64,000 nucleotides of DNA from Maniola hyperantus (lineage: Eukaryota > Arthropoda > Insecta > Lepidoptera > Nymphalidae), in the NCBI RefSeq assembly GCF_902806685.2, contig NC_048562.1, positions 124,001 through 188,000 of the forward strand, written 5' to 3'. Positions 43,601 to 55,600 of this stretch are shown one piece after another (within the stretch, counting starts at the first letter, position 1; each line of letters starts with the position of its first letter). The translations under genes and the position numbers were made by a program. The notes beneath the pieces were generated by a model. The model did no database searches, had not been told where the DNA came from, and was given only the letters and a program-made list of their open reading frames with translations.

Positions 43601-46600
43601 GCCCCTGGCATTTTTGATAATTTAGAATTAATTAAGGCACCTTCTCAATTTTACAATATTTGTGCGATTGATAATGAACAAATTCATACCATCACTTCTT
43701 TTGAAAACTTATCATCTCAACAGAAAGAATTAGCCCAATCTGTAGTAAATAAATTTTTAAATATTTCTTCAGAGAAAATTGGATTGGGTAGAACAAAATT
43801 AATTGAACATGTTATTGACACCGGTGATGCCTTGCCAATAAAAATAAAACAATATCCACTTTCTCCCGAAAAGAAGGAAGCTTTAAGTAAGAGTTAGATA
43901 GGATGCTGGAAATGGACGTAGTTACTCCGAGTGAAAGCCCTTGGAATAACCCAGCAATTTTAGTGAAAAAGGCAAATGGAGACTGGAGATTTTGCCTAGA
44001 TTGCAGGAAATTAAATTCAGTGACAAAGGGGGATTCATACTCAATACCGTACATTCCACAAATTCTAGATAGCTTGAAAGAGGCAAGGTTTTTATCATCG
44101 ATTGATTTAAGTTCAAGTTTCTGGCAAATTCCGTTAGCTAACGACTCTCAAGAAAAAACCAGTTTTACAGTTCCTGGTAGAGGGTTATTCAAATTTAAAG
44201 TCATGCCGTTTGGCCTATGCGGTGCACCAGCACGACAGCAGAGGTTAATGGACCAGTTATTTAATCAAAATTTTTGTAGTGATATTGAAAATGGAATAGT
44301 ATTTTGTTATATAGATGATATTGTTATTTGTTCTGCTGATTTTGAAACCCATTTAATTTTATTAAACAGAGTTCTGGATAAACTAAAAATGGCTCAACTA
44401 TCCATAAATTTTGATAAATGTAATTTTTTTAGAAACTCTTTGAAATATTTAGGGTATATAGTGGATGAATTTGGTTTACGCACAGATCCTGGAAAAGTTG
44501 CCGCAGTTTTGAACTTTCCGACCCCAAAAACTGCACAGGAGGTAAAGATTTTCCTAGGCACTTGTTCTTGGTACAGGCGCTTTATTAGGAATTTTTCAAC
44601 CATCGCTGCACCACTCAATAGACTAACGAGTAAAGGAAAGAACGCACCTAAATTTGAGTGGAGCGAACAGGCAGAGGTAGCATTTAATACATTGAAGAAT
44701 GCGTTGGTAACCGCACCTGTTCTTGCGGTACCGAATTTTGAAAAACCATTCAAAATACATTGTGATGCTTCTGCATATGGTGTTGGCGGTATGCTAACGC
44801 AAGAAACCGATGGTTGCGATCATCCCATTGCGTATGTCAGTAGGAGCCTAAATAAAAACGAAAGGAATTACAGCGCGACGGAACGCGAGGCTCTAGCTGT
44901 GATTTTTGCAGTGGAGAAATTTCAGGCTTATTTTGGTTCCAAGCCAGTCACAATTATCACAGACCATGCATCCCTAAAGTGGTTCTTAAATTTAGAAAAT
45001 CCCTCAGGACGACTCGCCAGATGGGGTTGTAGATTATCACAGTATAATTTTGTTATCGAACATAGGAAGGGTTGTGATAATGTAGTTCCGGATACCTTGT
45101 CGAGACTCATACACGTAGATGTAGTTGGTGATCGTAATGATAACTCTAGTCAACAAGTTTTGGTAGATGACTGGTATGACAAAACATTTAATGGCTGTAA
45201 AATCAATCCAGCAAATTTTCCGAATTTTAGTATTTTGAACGATAAACTATATCGTTACAGTAAATGTAAATACCAGCTTCTCAGTGAGTTCGACTGGAAA
45301 GAGGTAGTCCACAAGAACGACATCCTTAGAATTATGCAACAAAACCATGCAGACGCAACTGCAGGTCATTTTGGTGTGTTCAAAACTCATCGCAGATTAT
45401 CCCTCAGATATTTTTGGCGTGGTATGTATAAGGACGTGGTTGAGTACGTTAAGAATTGTGATACTTGCTCTGCGTATAAACACACGACATCAGCCACTCC
45501 AGGTCTGCTAGGGAAGCCTAAAGTCTGCGAGAGACCTTTTCAGGTCATTTCGGCTGATTTAGTCGGACCTGTGCCTAGGTCTAAATCAGGATTTACATTT
45601 CTTTTTGTGGTGACGTGTTGTTTTTCGAAATATACAATGTTGTTTCCGTTACGGCGTGCCACAGGTGCCGCTGTTGTTAAAGCGCTAGAGAATTTTGTAT
45701 TTTTGAACCATAGTGTTCCAGAGACTGTGATTGTGGACAATGGGTCCCAATTTACAGGATCTGAATTCCGTAATCTCATTAAGCGTTATAATATTCCGAA
45801 ATTACACTACACACCACTGTACACTCCGCAAGTTAACCTTGTTGAGAGGTACAATAAGGTTGTTATGACTGCTGTAGCCGCTTTTGTGAAAGATAACCAC
45901 AGGTCCTGGGACGAAAACCTGTACAAGGTCCAGTTCGCCATAAACAGTGCGGTTAATGAATCCACTGGATTCTCCCCGTTCTTCCTTGTCCACGCTAGAG
46001 AACCGGTTTTAAATGGTTCCTTCTATAAGGACACGGATAAGGAGTACGAGGCCGGAATTCCAAGGGAGGAATACGCAGGAAAGTTTGGAAATTTGGAGGA
46101 CATATTTGGTCAGGTTAGGAGAAATTTGTTTCAGGCTCATGCAGAGTATGCAACGCATTACAACTTAAGGCGTAGGTCTGCAAGCTATTCTGTTGGGGAT
46201 ATAGTGTGGAAAAAGACCTATCCACAAAGCGACGCTACAAATTTTTTCGCAGCTAAGCTGGCACCTAAGTATGAAAAGTGCAGGGTTGTCAAGGTTTTGT
46301 CACCTTTGGTTTACGAACTAGTTAGAGTAGCTGACAACCACCCAATAGGCACTTGGCATATTAAGGATATTAAGAAGTAGATATTTGCCATTACTTAGTT
46401 TGGTCTAAACTGTTTGAATATTTAAGTTATCAATATTCAATTAGGAATTTGAATGAGTGTAGTGATGTTCTGAGTTAACAGTTACATTACCATGGTTCAG
46501 TTGAGGAGGAATGTAGTGGAGGTATGTAGGGATGAATATGTGATGATTGGAATGCTTGTGGTAGACCAACCGGTTGAGAAAGTAAAAATGCAAATATCGT

Positions 46601-49600
46601 ACTTTGGGGATAACGAAAAGGGGGGGGTTTTGTGTTTTGTTTTCGTTTTCCTTCTAGATAATGGATCATTTCTGTTATTTTTCCGATTCTGTTCCGAGAT
46701 CTATTTTCTAGGAGAGTTATTTCGTTTTTTTTTTCTCATATTCCGATTTTGATTCGGTTTTATTTTTCCGAATGGGATAGAGAACGGTTGCCATATCAGA
46801 TGGACCCGTTCACAACCAGTTTTTCCGTATTTGTTGAGTAACAAATATTAAGATGGTAGTTTAAAAGAGTGAACCACCGTAGGCCTAGACGCATTCTATC
46901 AGTCAGCTGAAGAATGATGCCAAGATGTTTCCACTCAAGTGTCTTAGACACCATGAAGTTTTTTTTGTATATATTCTTTTTAGAAGTTAGGGTTGTGTAG
47001 TTAAGTATAATGTATAAAACCTTACACTGTTTTCAGTATATTTATTTTGTTAGACAATTTTCCTTGTTAGTAGTAGATGTGCGTTCACGCGTAACTTCTG
47101 TGTTTTTTTTGTTTGTTTGTTTCAGGCAAATTGTTAGTAGTTGTTGGATGACGCTGAGGGCAGCGTGGTTCAACCTGTTGAACCTTTTCGTAGGAGGGGA
47201 AGTATTGTGACGTTGTAAATTTTGAACTACTAACTAGCGTTTCGCTTTTAATAAAAATCAATTTTGTTCAAAGTATGTTGGTGCCACCTAGCATCAAGGT
47301 GCAGAACTACGCGTGGGTCGATGTTCAGAGTTCATTTGAGCCACAATAGATGGCGTTTGCTTCGTTGTCAATTGTCGTAAAAATAAAACAAAATAATTAA
47401 ATAAAACCATAATATCATTTGTTTATTGTTAAGTCATTAACAAAACGGTTCTTATAATATATCCTTAGGTTCCGCAAATATTCAAAAATGAATTGGCTTC
47501 ATGATCAAACTAAATGAGAGCGGCCACACTCGGGTTGCGTCTGGCAACACCGATTGGTGAGATTTAGAATTTTTCTGGAGTCAACATGTGAAGACGAATT
47601 TTTTTCGTTCCAGGAAAATCTCACTTTTTTTCGCCCATGGCTTCGCCTGGGAAAATACAATTGTTATAAATTTAGTCATCCTAACGTATTTCAATGTTTC
47701 ATCAATTATGGTGAGTGAAAAATCAAGTAATGTGGATTCGACAAAATGGCGGTTTGGTTAGAGAAAATCCTAATTTCATGATTTCCCTTTCAGTTCCAGT
47801 TATGTTACCTTCCCAAATAAATGAGGATAATGGGTTGTGGGTGGACTCCTGAAAACCATTGGTGGCCAGGAGTTCAATAGGTGAGTTGTGTTTGATCGGG
47901 AAAATTCCACGTGTCGAAATTTTCACACAGCACAAATTATAATCTTGTTTTTCTTTGTTACAGGGTTTCCGTTTGCGTTTCCGTTTTTAGTTTTCGGTTT
48001 TCCGTTTTTCGCTTTCGTTTTCCGTATTTATTTCTTTTGCACATTCACGTTGGCAACTTAATTCTATGGATAAGACTTGGTGAAAATCTTTGTAATGAAA
48101 CATTTCGGTTGTGAAGAATCAAGTTAAATCGAGTTTTGGGAGCTTGGCCGATGCCGTCCAGCTACCTTGCAGTCTTCGCACCTACAAGTAAGCAAATGTT
48201 TGTATCCTGGAACAGTTTAGTGAACCTTCTTAGTGTATGTGTACAGTAAGAACCCTGTCTTTACTACTGAGCTTTATTTTGAAACAATTTTATGAATTTT
48301 ACTGTGTCATTGTCTATTCCATGCCAATGGCATCTTAAATTTAAAACATAGATTTTATGTACTATCTACCTAAGGCATTCTAATGTATCTAAATTAAGTC
48401 TTGGCATTAAGCTAGAATAACTAAGCATTATTAGCCATCACTATGTATTAAGCGACCCCGGTAAAAGTTACATTAAAAACAATTTTGCCTAACATCTAGC
48501 AAATTTCATTTATAACACCTCATATACATTACAAGGGAGTCGACGGCTAGCTTCTATTCTTTACTAGGTAGATAGATCAAGTAAGTAAAATTATTTTTTT
48601 TTCCTCTAATCTTTGTAAGGTGGTAGATTATTCCGTATCCGGGTATATTTCTATTCCGCCCAATTTACCACCCTTACAGATTGATGATATCATCAACATC
48701 ATCGTCAGCCTGTGGACGTCCACTGTTGGACATAGGCCTTCCCTAAAGAGCGCACCACACCCGGTCCTCAGCCTTCCTCATCCAGCTACTTCCCGCCAGC
48801 CTCTTTATATCGTCGGTCCATCGTGCTGGAGGGCGCCCCACACTACGCTTGTTTAAACGCGGTCTCCACTCAAGGACTTTCCGGCTCCAACGGCCATCGC
48901 CTCTACGACGCCTGCCCACTGCGAATTCAGCTTGCTAATAGTTTGGGCTATGTCAGAGAACTTGGTTCTCCTGCGGATCTCCTCATTTCGGATCTTATCC
49001 CTGATAATGATGATGATAATATGGATCCGGAAATGTAGCCGGCGAAAATACGGCTATTCTGACAATTCACGGGGCCTAGTTCAAAATGTCTGAGCAGTAT
49101 GCTCTTCCTGCGCTACAGATTTTTTGACAGATTTTTTTATAATGTGCGGCCAGCCTTATATATCAACATTTTGTAGCTCGACTCGAAAGACCAACCGAAA
49201 CCTGTTTTCAGAATTGAATCATAACTTCCATTCTCAACAAATTCTTGTGTTTAGATTTTTAACAAAGATCTTATGCTGTATAAGAAAAAAAACCAGTAGG
49301 TTTCGTTTGAATTAGGCTTACTTTACCAGCTAATTATGGTCATCATCATGATCGACCCATCGCCGACAAACTTCTGAGTCAGGTCTCTTCTCAGAATGCA
49401 ATAATAGAATAAAAGAATACAAGTAAATTCTATTCTGTTTGTAATGATTCTACCATTTTTTAGAATGCCATACCATTTATAATTCTAATATCTGTTAAAA
49501 CTAAAAATGAATATTTTTTACCCCAAAAAAACGAGTTACATAGTTGTTTCAAGTTTCAACCTAACCAAGTTGTGAAACTTGGTATGAATGAATAGCAATC

Positions 49601-52600
49601 GAACCATAGAAAATTATTAAGTGCTTACAAGTGATTATATTTTTTTATACAAAATAAAATAATTTCTCTGCATTATAAAAACCTGAATATTTTTGTATCT
49701 AGAAGGACTGAACATTAACTTGAAGCTAAATGGTTGGCTGTACAGTAGATGTTTTTGGCTTGACAATATTTGTAAAGACATAATTACCAGTCTTTCTGGA
49801 TTTGTTAAAGAAAAAAACATTAAAAAGTATGATCACTCTGTTACACCCATAGTTAACACTATATAAATATGGTAAAAAAATTTGTCTTAAGCTCTCATTA
49901 AAAGAAAACAAAGTTTTGTCTCTCTTCTTCCTTTTCTAACTTCAAAAAAGAGACGGAATTTTTTCGATTTCCATTTTTTTAATTGATGTCTTCTGGCTCC
50001 TATTTTTTTCATTTTTCTAAAAATCATTTAGTTGATTCAGCTTATTTTTTTACCTGATTTTTTATTTTTTAACACTAATATTTAAAAAATAATAGCAAGC
50101 GTTTGCGATTATTGTTTTACGAAAAAAAATTCTAGAATAACAATAGTTAATTAGAATTGGTTTGCTATTATTGTATAATTTTGTTTTGCTAGTTTTTTGC
50201 ACTTTTTTTTAAAAAACATTGAGGTGATTTATCTTCGTCTATTAAGTACTTAGTTACTTATCACAGTCACAGCTTAAAATCAGCGTCCTGCATTTAATGC
50301 CTGCTGACGCATAATGAGATGCAAGTCATTATGCTGCGCTGGACACCCATTTGGGGTGGTGTCACAGATGAAGATGTTACATTTGTATGCTTTGTTTTTA
50401 TCTGTGACACCAACAACAAATAAATGCATTTTCTTTCTTTCTTAAAAAAATACCTCATTGTTTTTAAGACTATCTCTTTGACATGTCGTGTCATTGGGTG
50501 GTCTTATAATTTTATTTTTGGTTTTTAGACTTCCAAACGCTAACACTTTAGATTTATGTTCAGTAAAATTGAAATGATGAAAAAATTAGATTTGAAATAG
50601 AATTGTTATTTTTTTTTTAGAATTTACTTATACTTGAAACATCATTTTAGTTTTACAATTTGGAACTTTAAAATTACCAACTATAATTTTAAGATTCCAT
50701 CTTTGTTTATAAATAGATGAAACTTTTTTTTATTTAAAAGTCACATCTATTGTTAAGATTGAGTGTTTACACTAACAGAATTAAGATAAATCAGTTTTCT
50801 TAATTTTGGATTTAAAAAATTGATTTATTTCAATTATATCCACCGAAAATGGTTTTTCCTTTTATTTATTTTTTGTGGATATGAGTAAGGTGACGGTAAA
50901 AATGGCCCAAATACCAACACTTGAAAATTTTTGGGTCCTTTTTGATTTTGTATGTCTACACAGTAAGTTAGATTTAACATGAATCGTATTTTTAGTATTG
51001 TACATTATTTCTTATTTATAACAAAATGATATACAATGCTCTAATCGTCTATAGTTGCCTTTTTAATTTACTTATTCTCTGCTGGCAAACTTATTAAATA
51101 TTTTTAGTACTAAGCCTCTGATCAAAAAAATCTGAACTGATTTTTCACAATGTGCAATTGAAAAAAAAATTTTTTTGTTGCCTACGTCAACTGAAATCAA
51201 TTTATCGATATTGTTATGTTATGTAATTTTATTCATAAGCAAATGAATTAACAAAATTAGAGACATGAATATCTTTCAATAAATTAAACAGGCAATGCTT
51301 CTATAACCGTATTTTTAATTTAACTCAAAAAATGTTAACATGAATGACACTTGTTAGTGCGTGTGACTAGTTTAAGAACGATTGAAGATAAAAAATTAAA
51401 AATATATACATATATTTTACATCTGCTATCTTCTTTCGTCCTTGTCTATGGTTCATTTACCATGAGAGAGGTGCATGCGATTATAAGCTTTATTTGAAGG
51501 ACAGGGAAGTATGCGTTTTGTGTGTACTATTTTTGGTATACAAAAAAATATGACTCCCATTTTTAGGTCCCCAATTGACATACCTTTCCACTTTTAACAT
51601 TATACTGGTTAGTTAGCGGTTTTTTACAGGGCTCCAGAATTTAATGGTTTATATATTTTCCCCTTTAGCAAAATCAGATCAAAAGAGTTGATGTTATATT
51701 AATTATGACCCTAAACTATAATATAACAGCAGATCTTTTGACGTAATTAAACTTAACAATTTTTAATGGTTTTTATAATTTCTTCAGGAGGGTATTTAGC
51801 AATAATCGAATAACATGTTGTAGTGGATTAAGTATTTATGTAAATGGAAATGGTGGTAACCAGGATTTTTTGTATTTTTTTTTCTACATTTTTTCATAAA
51901 ATTTTTGCTGTTTACCAGCAGCCGAGTTTGTTTTCGATTACGCCATTGATTTCTTTGCTCGAAAATGCATTTTTTCCTTTGTTCTTTTTTGTACTTTTAA
52001 AAATAGTTTTATGTTTAGTTTGTAGTACATGCATGCGTATACCATTGGAATGATATTTTATAGAATAGTTTTTGTGTTTTTGTCATTTTGCATGTTTCTG
52101 TGTCCTTCAACGCACTCATCATAGAATTTGTTTTCTAAAACCAGAACTATGCTTTTTTTGCAAACGCTTATTTAGATGAAACAGCAAAATATAATATGAA
52201 GATGTAATTTTTGTTAACGAATAATTTTTGCTAATATTTGCAAAAACATTAAATCTTGGTACACAGTGTTTTAGTTAGATAACTTAAATAGATATAAATT
52301 GTTTTTTTTTTTCGGGAATGTTCACGACGTTCACGTTGGAAGCCGCCATTTTGTGGTGGCCATGTTTTAAAGTTCGCGCAGCGAATGACCAAAGTTTATT
52401 AACTTATGTACAGGTCCAAAAGTACTTGAACATTTATCTCGATATATATATTTTTAAATTATTTACGTTGCGCGAACTAAATTTCGTATGCAAGCTCCAT
52501 TATAAAATACTGCGTTTTGATTGGCTATTTTATATCATCAAAAAAAAAAATATATATATATATTCTAGTATTCCTTCGAGCTTGAATGCTAATATTTTAA

Positions 52601-55600
52601 TCTTGAGTTCCATCTATAGACTCACCCATATAAAATTTCATTTACCTTGTACAAGAAACCATAATTTTGATCTTATTTTTTAAAGTGGGTGGACGTCAAA
52701 GGCGATCATTTCACTCCTACAAATAACTTTGCCGGTGGCAGTTTTCGGAATATGACTGCTAGAGTTCAAAGTGGCTGGAAATAAATAATATCAATTGCGG
52801 GTATGGCTATAAAATACCAAAGTCACAAACCGCGATTGATAAAGTTTAAACAAAATTATTGTCTATAGCTGGAACGCAATGATCACTAGCTATGTTATAA
52901 ATAAAAAACTAATGTCTTTTTATAAGGTTCCATATTGTTTGATGATTGTTTTGTTATTTAAGATGTTTCGAAATGTGGTCACACTAGCTAAAAGAACAGG
53001 CTTCTAATTTTCTGTTTATCATATTTTTTTAACCCCCGACTCTAAAACATGGAGGCGTATTTGACGCGTTCTTTTTTTGTGGTATCGTAGCTCTGAAAGG
53101 GATGTACAGATTTCAATGTAGTAGTTCAGTATCCTTTGTTGGAAACTGCTGTAAGATGTTGTTTGCTAGACTTTGATGAGAACCTTGTCACCGGGCAAAT
53201 CCTACAATGGTATAATGCGTTCAAACGACGAATAGGAATGGCTTCCTGCCATATTGTGACGTCTTCGCTAGAAAAATATTTTCATTAGATTTAGTAGTAT
53301 TAGAACTTAGTTTAATAACGTAGAAAAAAAATCGTCATGTACCTATGCAAAATATTTTCCTTGCAATGTAATGTTCAATGATAGTTGACAGATAGAGGTC
53401 ATTGACTTATTATTACTTTGAACTCATTATACCTATATTGTTGTGTTTGGGTTCATTTGAATTGTCTCCGTTCTAAATGAAATCCGTTTAGGGGTCTACG
53501 AGGCCATATTAATATGTCGGGGATTATTTAAATTTTCTATTTAATACCTGTCAAAATGTAAATCTCCTAGTGAGTGTGACCACCTGTCAAGGAATGCAAT
53601 GTAAATAACATTTGGTAGGTATTTCAGCACTCGCACACCGTGTTGAATCGTGTATAACCTACCAAATTAGACAATACTTCAATTAAACACTTAATTGGAG
53701 TTATTGTTAGCCACGTTTCTAAAGGTTTTCCAAAAAAAACCTCTTTGAAAATAACGAAATGTGGTTATATATTGCGTTGTATGGGCAAAGCTTGTCGTTT
53801 AACACTGGCGCTAGTGTGCATAGATAATACGAATTAGTGTTTTTTTTTCTTCCAAAAAAATATATGTATTTTCTATGCTTGCAACACTTATTAAAGTTGC
53901 TGTAGAAAAATGCAAAAAAAATATTTTCTACCTCTTTCTAAAAGTACTATTTTTTTACTATGGCAACATTGGCAACTTATAAAAGTGTTGCCACACTTGC
54001 GTCACGCGTGAATGCTCGGGCTTGGGTTGAGGCGCGAATAGCTTGACCGACGAATAAGCACACGAAGAAGCGTTTGTATTCGTTTTTTTTTGGGTCTTTC
54101 ATGGATGCAACTTACACTAAATAATAATTAAAAAATAATTTTTGTCTCTGGATATTTTTCTTTAAGTAAAAAAATATTGAAAAATATAATTTAATTATTA
54201 TTTACTCATTTAATTCGCACATAATAGGCAACACTATTTATGTATAACATCCCAACTTGCAATTTTAATCAGTGTTGCTATAATCAACGAAATCACCAGA
54301 AATATTTTACGTAATTGAAATGGCCAGAATACTTCTATAATATATTTTAACCGAAAAATAAAACAACAATACTTTTATTAAAATTATACAATAAATGAGT
54401 TGTCAATCACTTGACTTCATTTTTTCAGAATAAATTTCTTGACAAAATAAATGAATACCTAGGTCGTACATTCTTTATTCTTCTTTACTTCATTATGACT
54501 TCATATATTTATTACATATATGACATCACTATGACTTCATTTATTAACAAAATAAAAGTAATTAATATATAGCTGCTAGCTATTTTCGCTAATCTATTAA
54601 AATAATTATGTCGGTTCCGATGACGAATGTCAATTACATTAGTACAAAAGATAATTAGTTTAATTGTACAGTAATTAATCTAAATGGACCAAAGAATCCA
54701 AAATGAAGTAAATCTTGGATAAACTATTTCATGACATCTTTTGTGGTAATATTTGTGGTAGTTTCGTCAAAGGGCATCCATTAAAGTAACTCAGTGCAGT
54801 GCTTGCGTCGCGTCGGTCGAGCTGGCGCGGGCGGTCGGTGTGGCGGGCGCTAATGGCGCGAGTTGTTACAGTTACCCCACCTTTGGGCGCGTACCCGCAG
54901 CCGCAGCCGCCGCAGGGCCCCTTCCTGCCCGCGCCGCCGCACCAGGCCGCGCCGCAGTATGGAGGTGAGTTCATACCGAGTAATGTTCTTACCGAAGTTA
55001 CGTCACGACAGGAATCTCATCAGATATCGTTTTGAATTCGAAACGTTAAAATATGGAATACCCTTCCAGCAGTAGCGTGCAGGTCATAGAGGCATAAATG
55101 CACTGCTTACCCCAGTTGTAAGCTCAATGCATATTTTTCGTTAAGACCTGCCAGTGAACAGGTTCCTACCTAACTAATGCCTACCCTGGCTTCAAACCCT
55201 GTGCACGCCACTGCCTTCCAGCATCAGTTTTTCCCAATTTTTTTTATAAAAATGGCGAACAAACGAGCAGGTGGGTCACCTTATGTTAAGTGATTACCGC
55301 CGCCCATGAACATTTGCAGTACGAGAGGAACCACCAATGCGTTGCCCGCCTTTCAGGAATTTGTTGGTCCGCCCCTTGAATAACCCCATGTTGTAATCTA
55401 GTGGGAACACCACCGACGGGAGTTAGTTCCACAGTTTGCATGTGCGTGGAAAAAAGGATCTGGCACAACGGGTGGTCGAAGTGCTCCAGAAACCCAGGTG
55501 GTGAGGGTGGAATTGTACCGAATATGGGTATCTTCCTCCTCGAGGCTATTCTACATTGTCACTTACCAGCAGGTCTGAGTGCAGCCAAGTGATAGTCTAT

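Larger units (their letters stand above)
40866..47241 (+). mobile_element. Ty3/Gypsy LTR retrotransposon, nearly complete, inserted in intron 1 of the DAZAP2-like gene
   Basis: The element runs from the first TGTGACGTTGTAAATTTTGA at 40866 to the end of its second copy at 47241. Between them lie a leader of about 1 kb, gag, a minus-1 frameshift site, protease, RT, RNase H and integrase in Ty3/Gypsy order, and a 3' non-coding region ending in a purine tract. There is no env-like frame after pol. Only about 36 bp are shared between the two ends, after which they diverge, so either the LTRs are unusually short, as in the Bombyx mag element, or one end is deleted. It lies on the same strand as the host gene. 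One frame break in pol suggests that this copy cannot make an intact polyprotein. Confidence 0.85.

Noticed and set aside
46492..46752. Possible env remnant downstream of pol
   Set aside because: The hydrophobic frame derives from poly-T tracts and has no envelope features.
48620..49038. Two 70-80-codon plus-strand frames
   Set aside because: They lie antisense to the C-terminus of an RTE-type LINE fragment, which explains their apparent complexity.
52318..52683. 121-codon plus-strand frame
   Set aside because: The composition is AT-driven (Tyr, Ile, Phe, Leu, Asn) and no splice sites or family motifs fit an exon of the surrounding gene.
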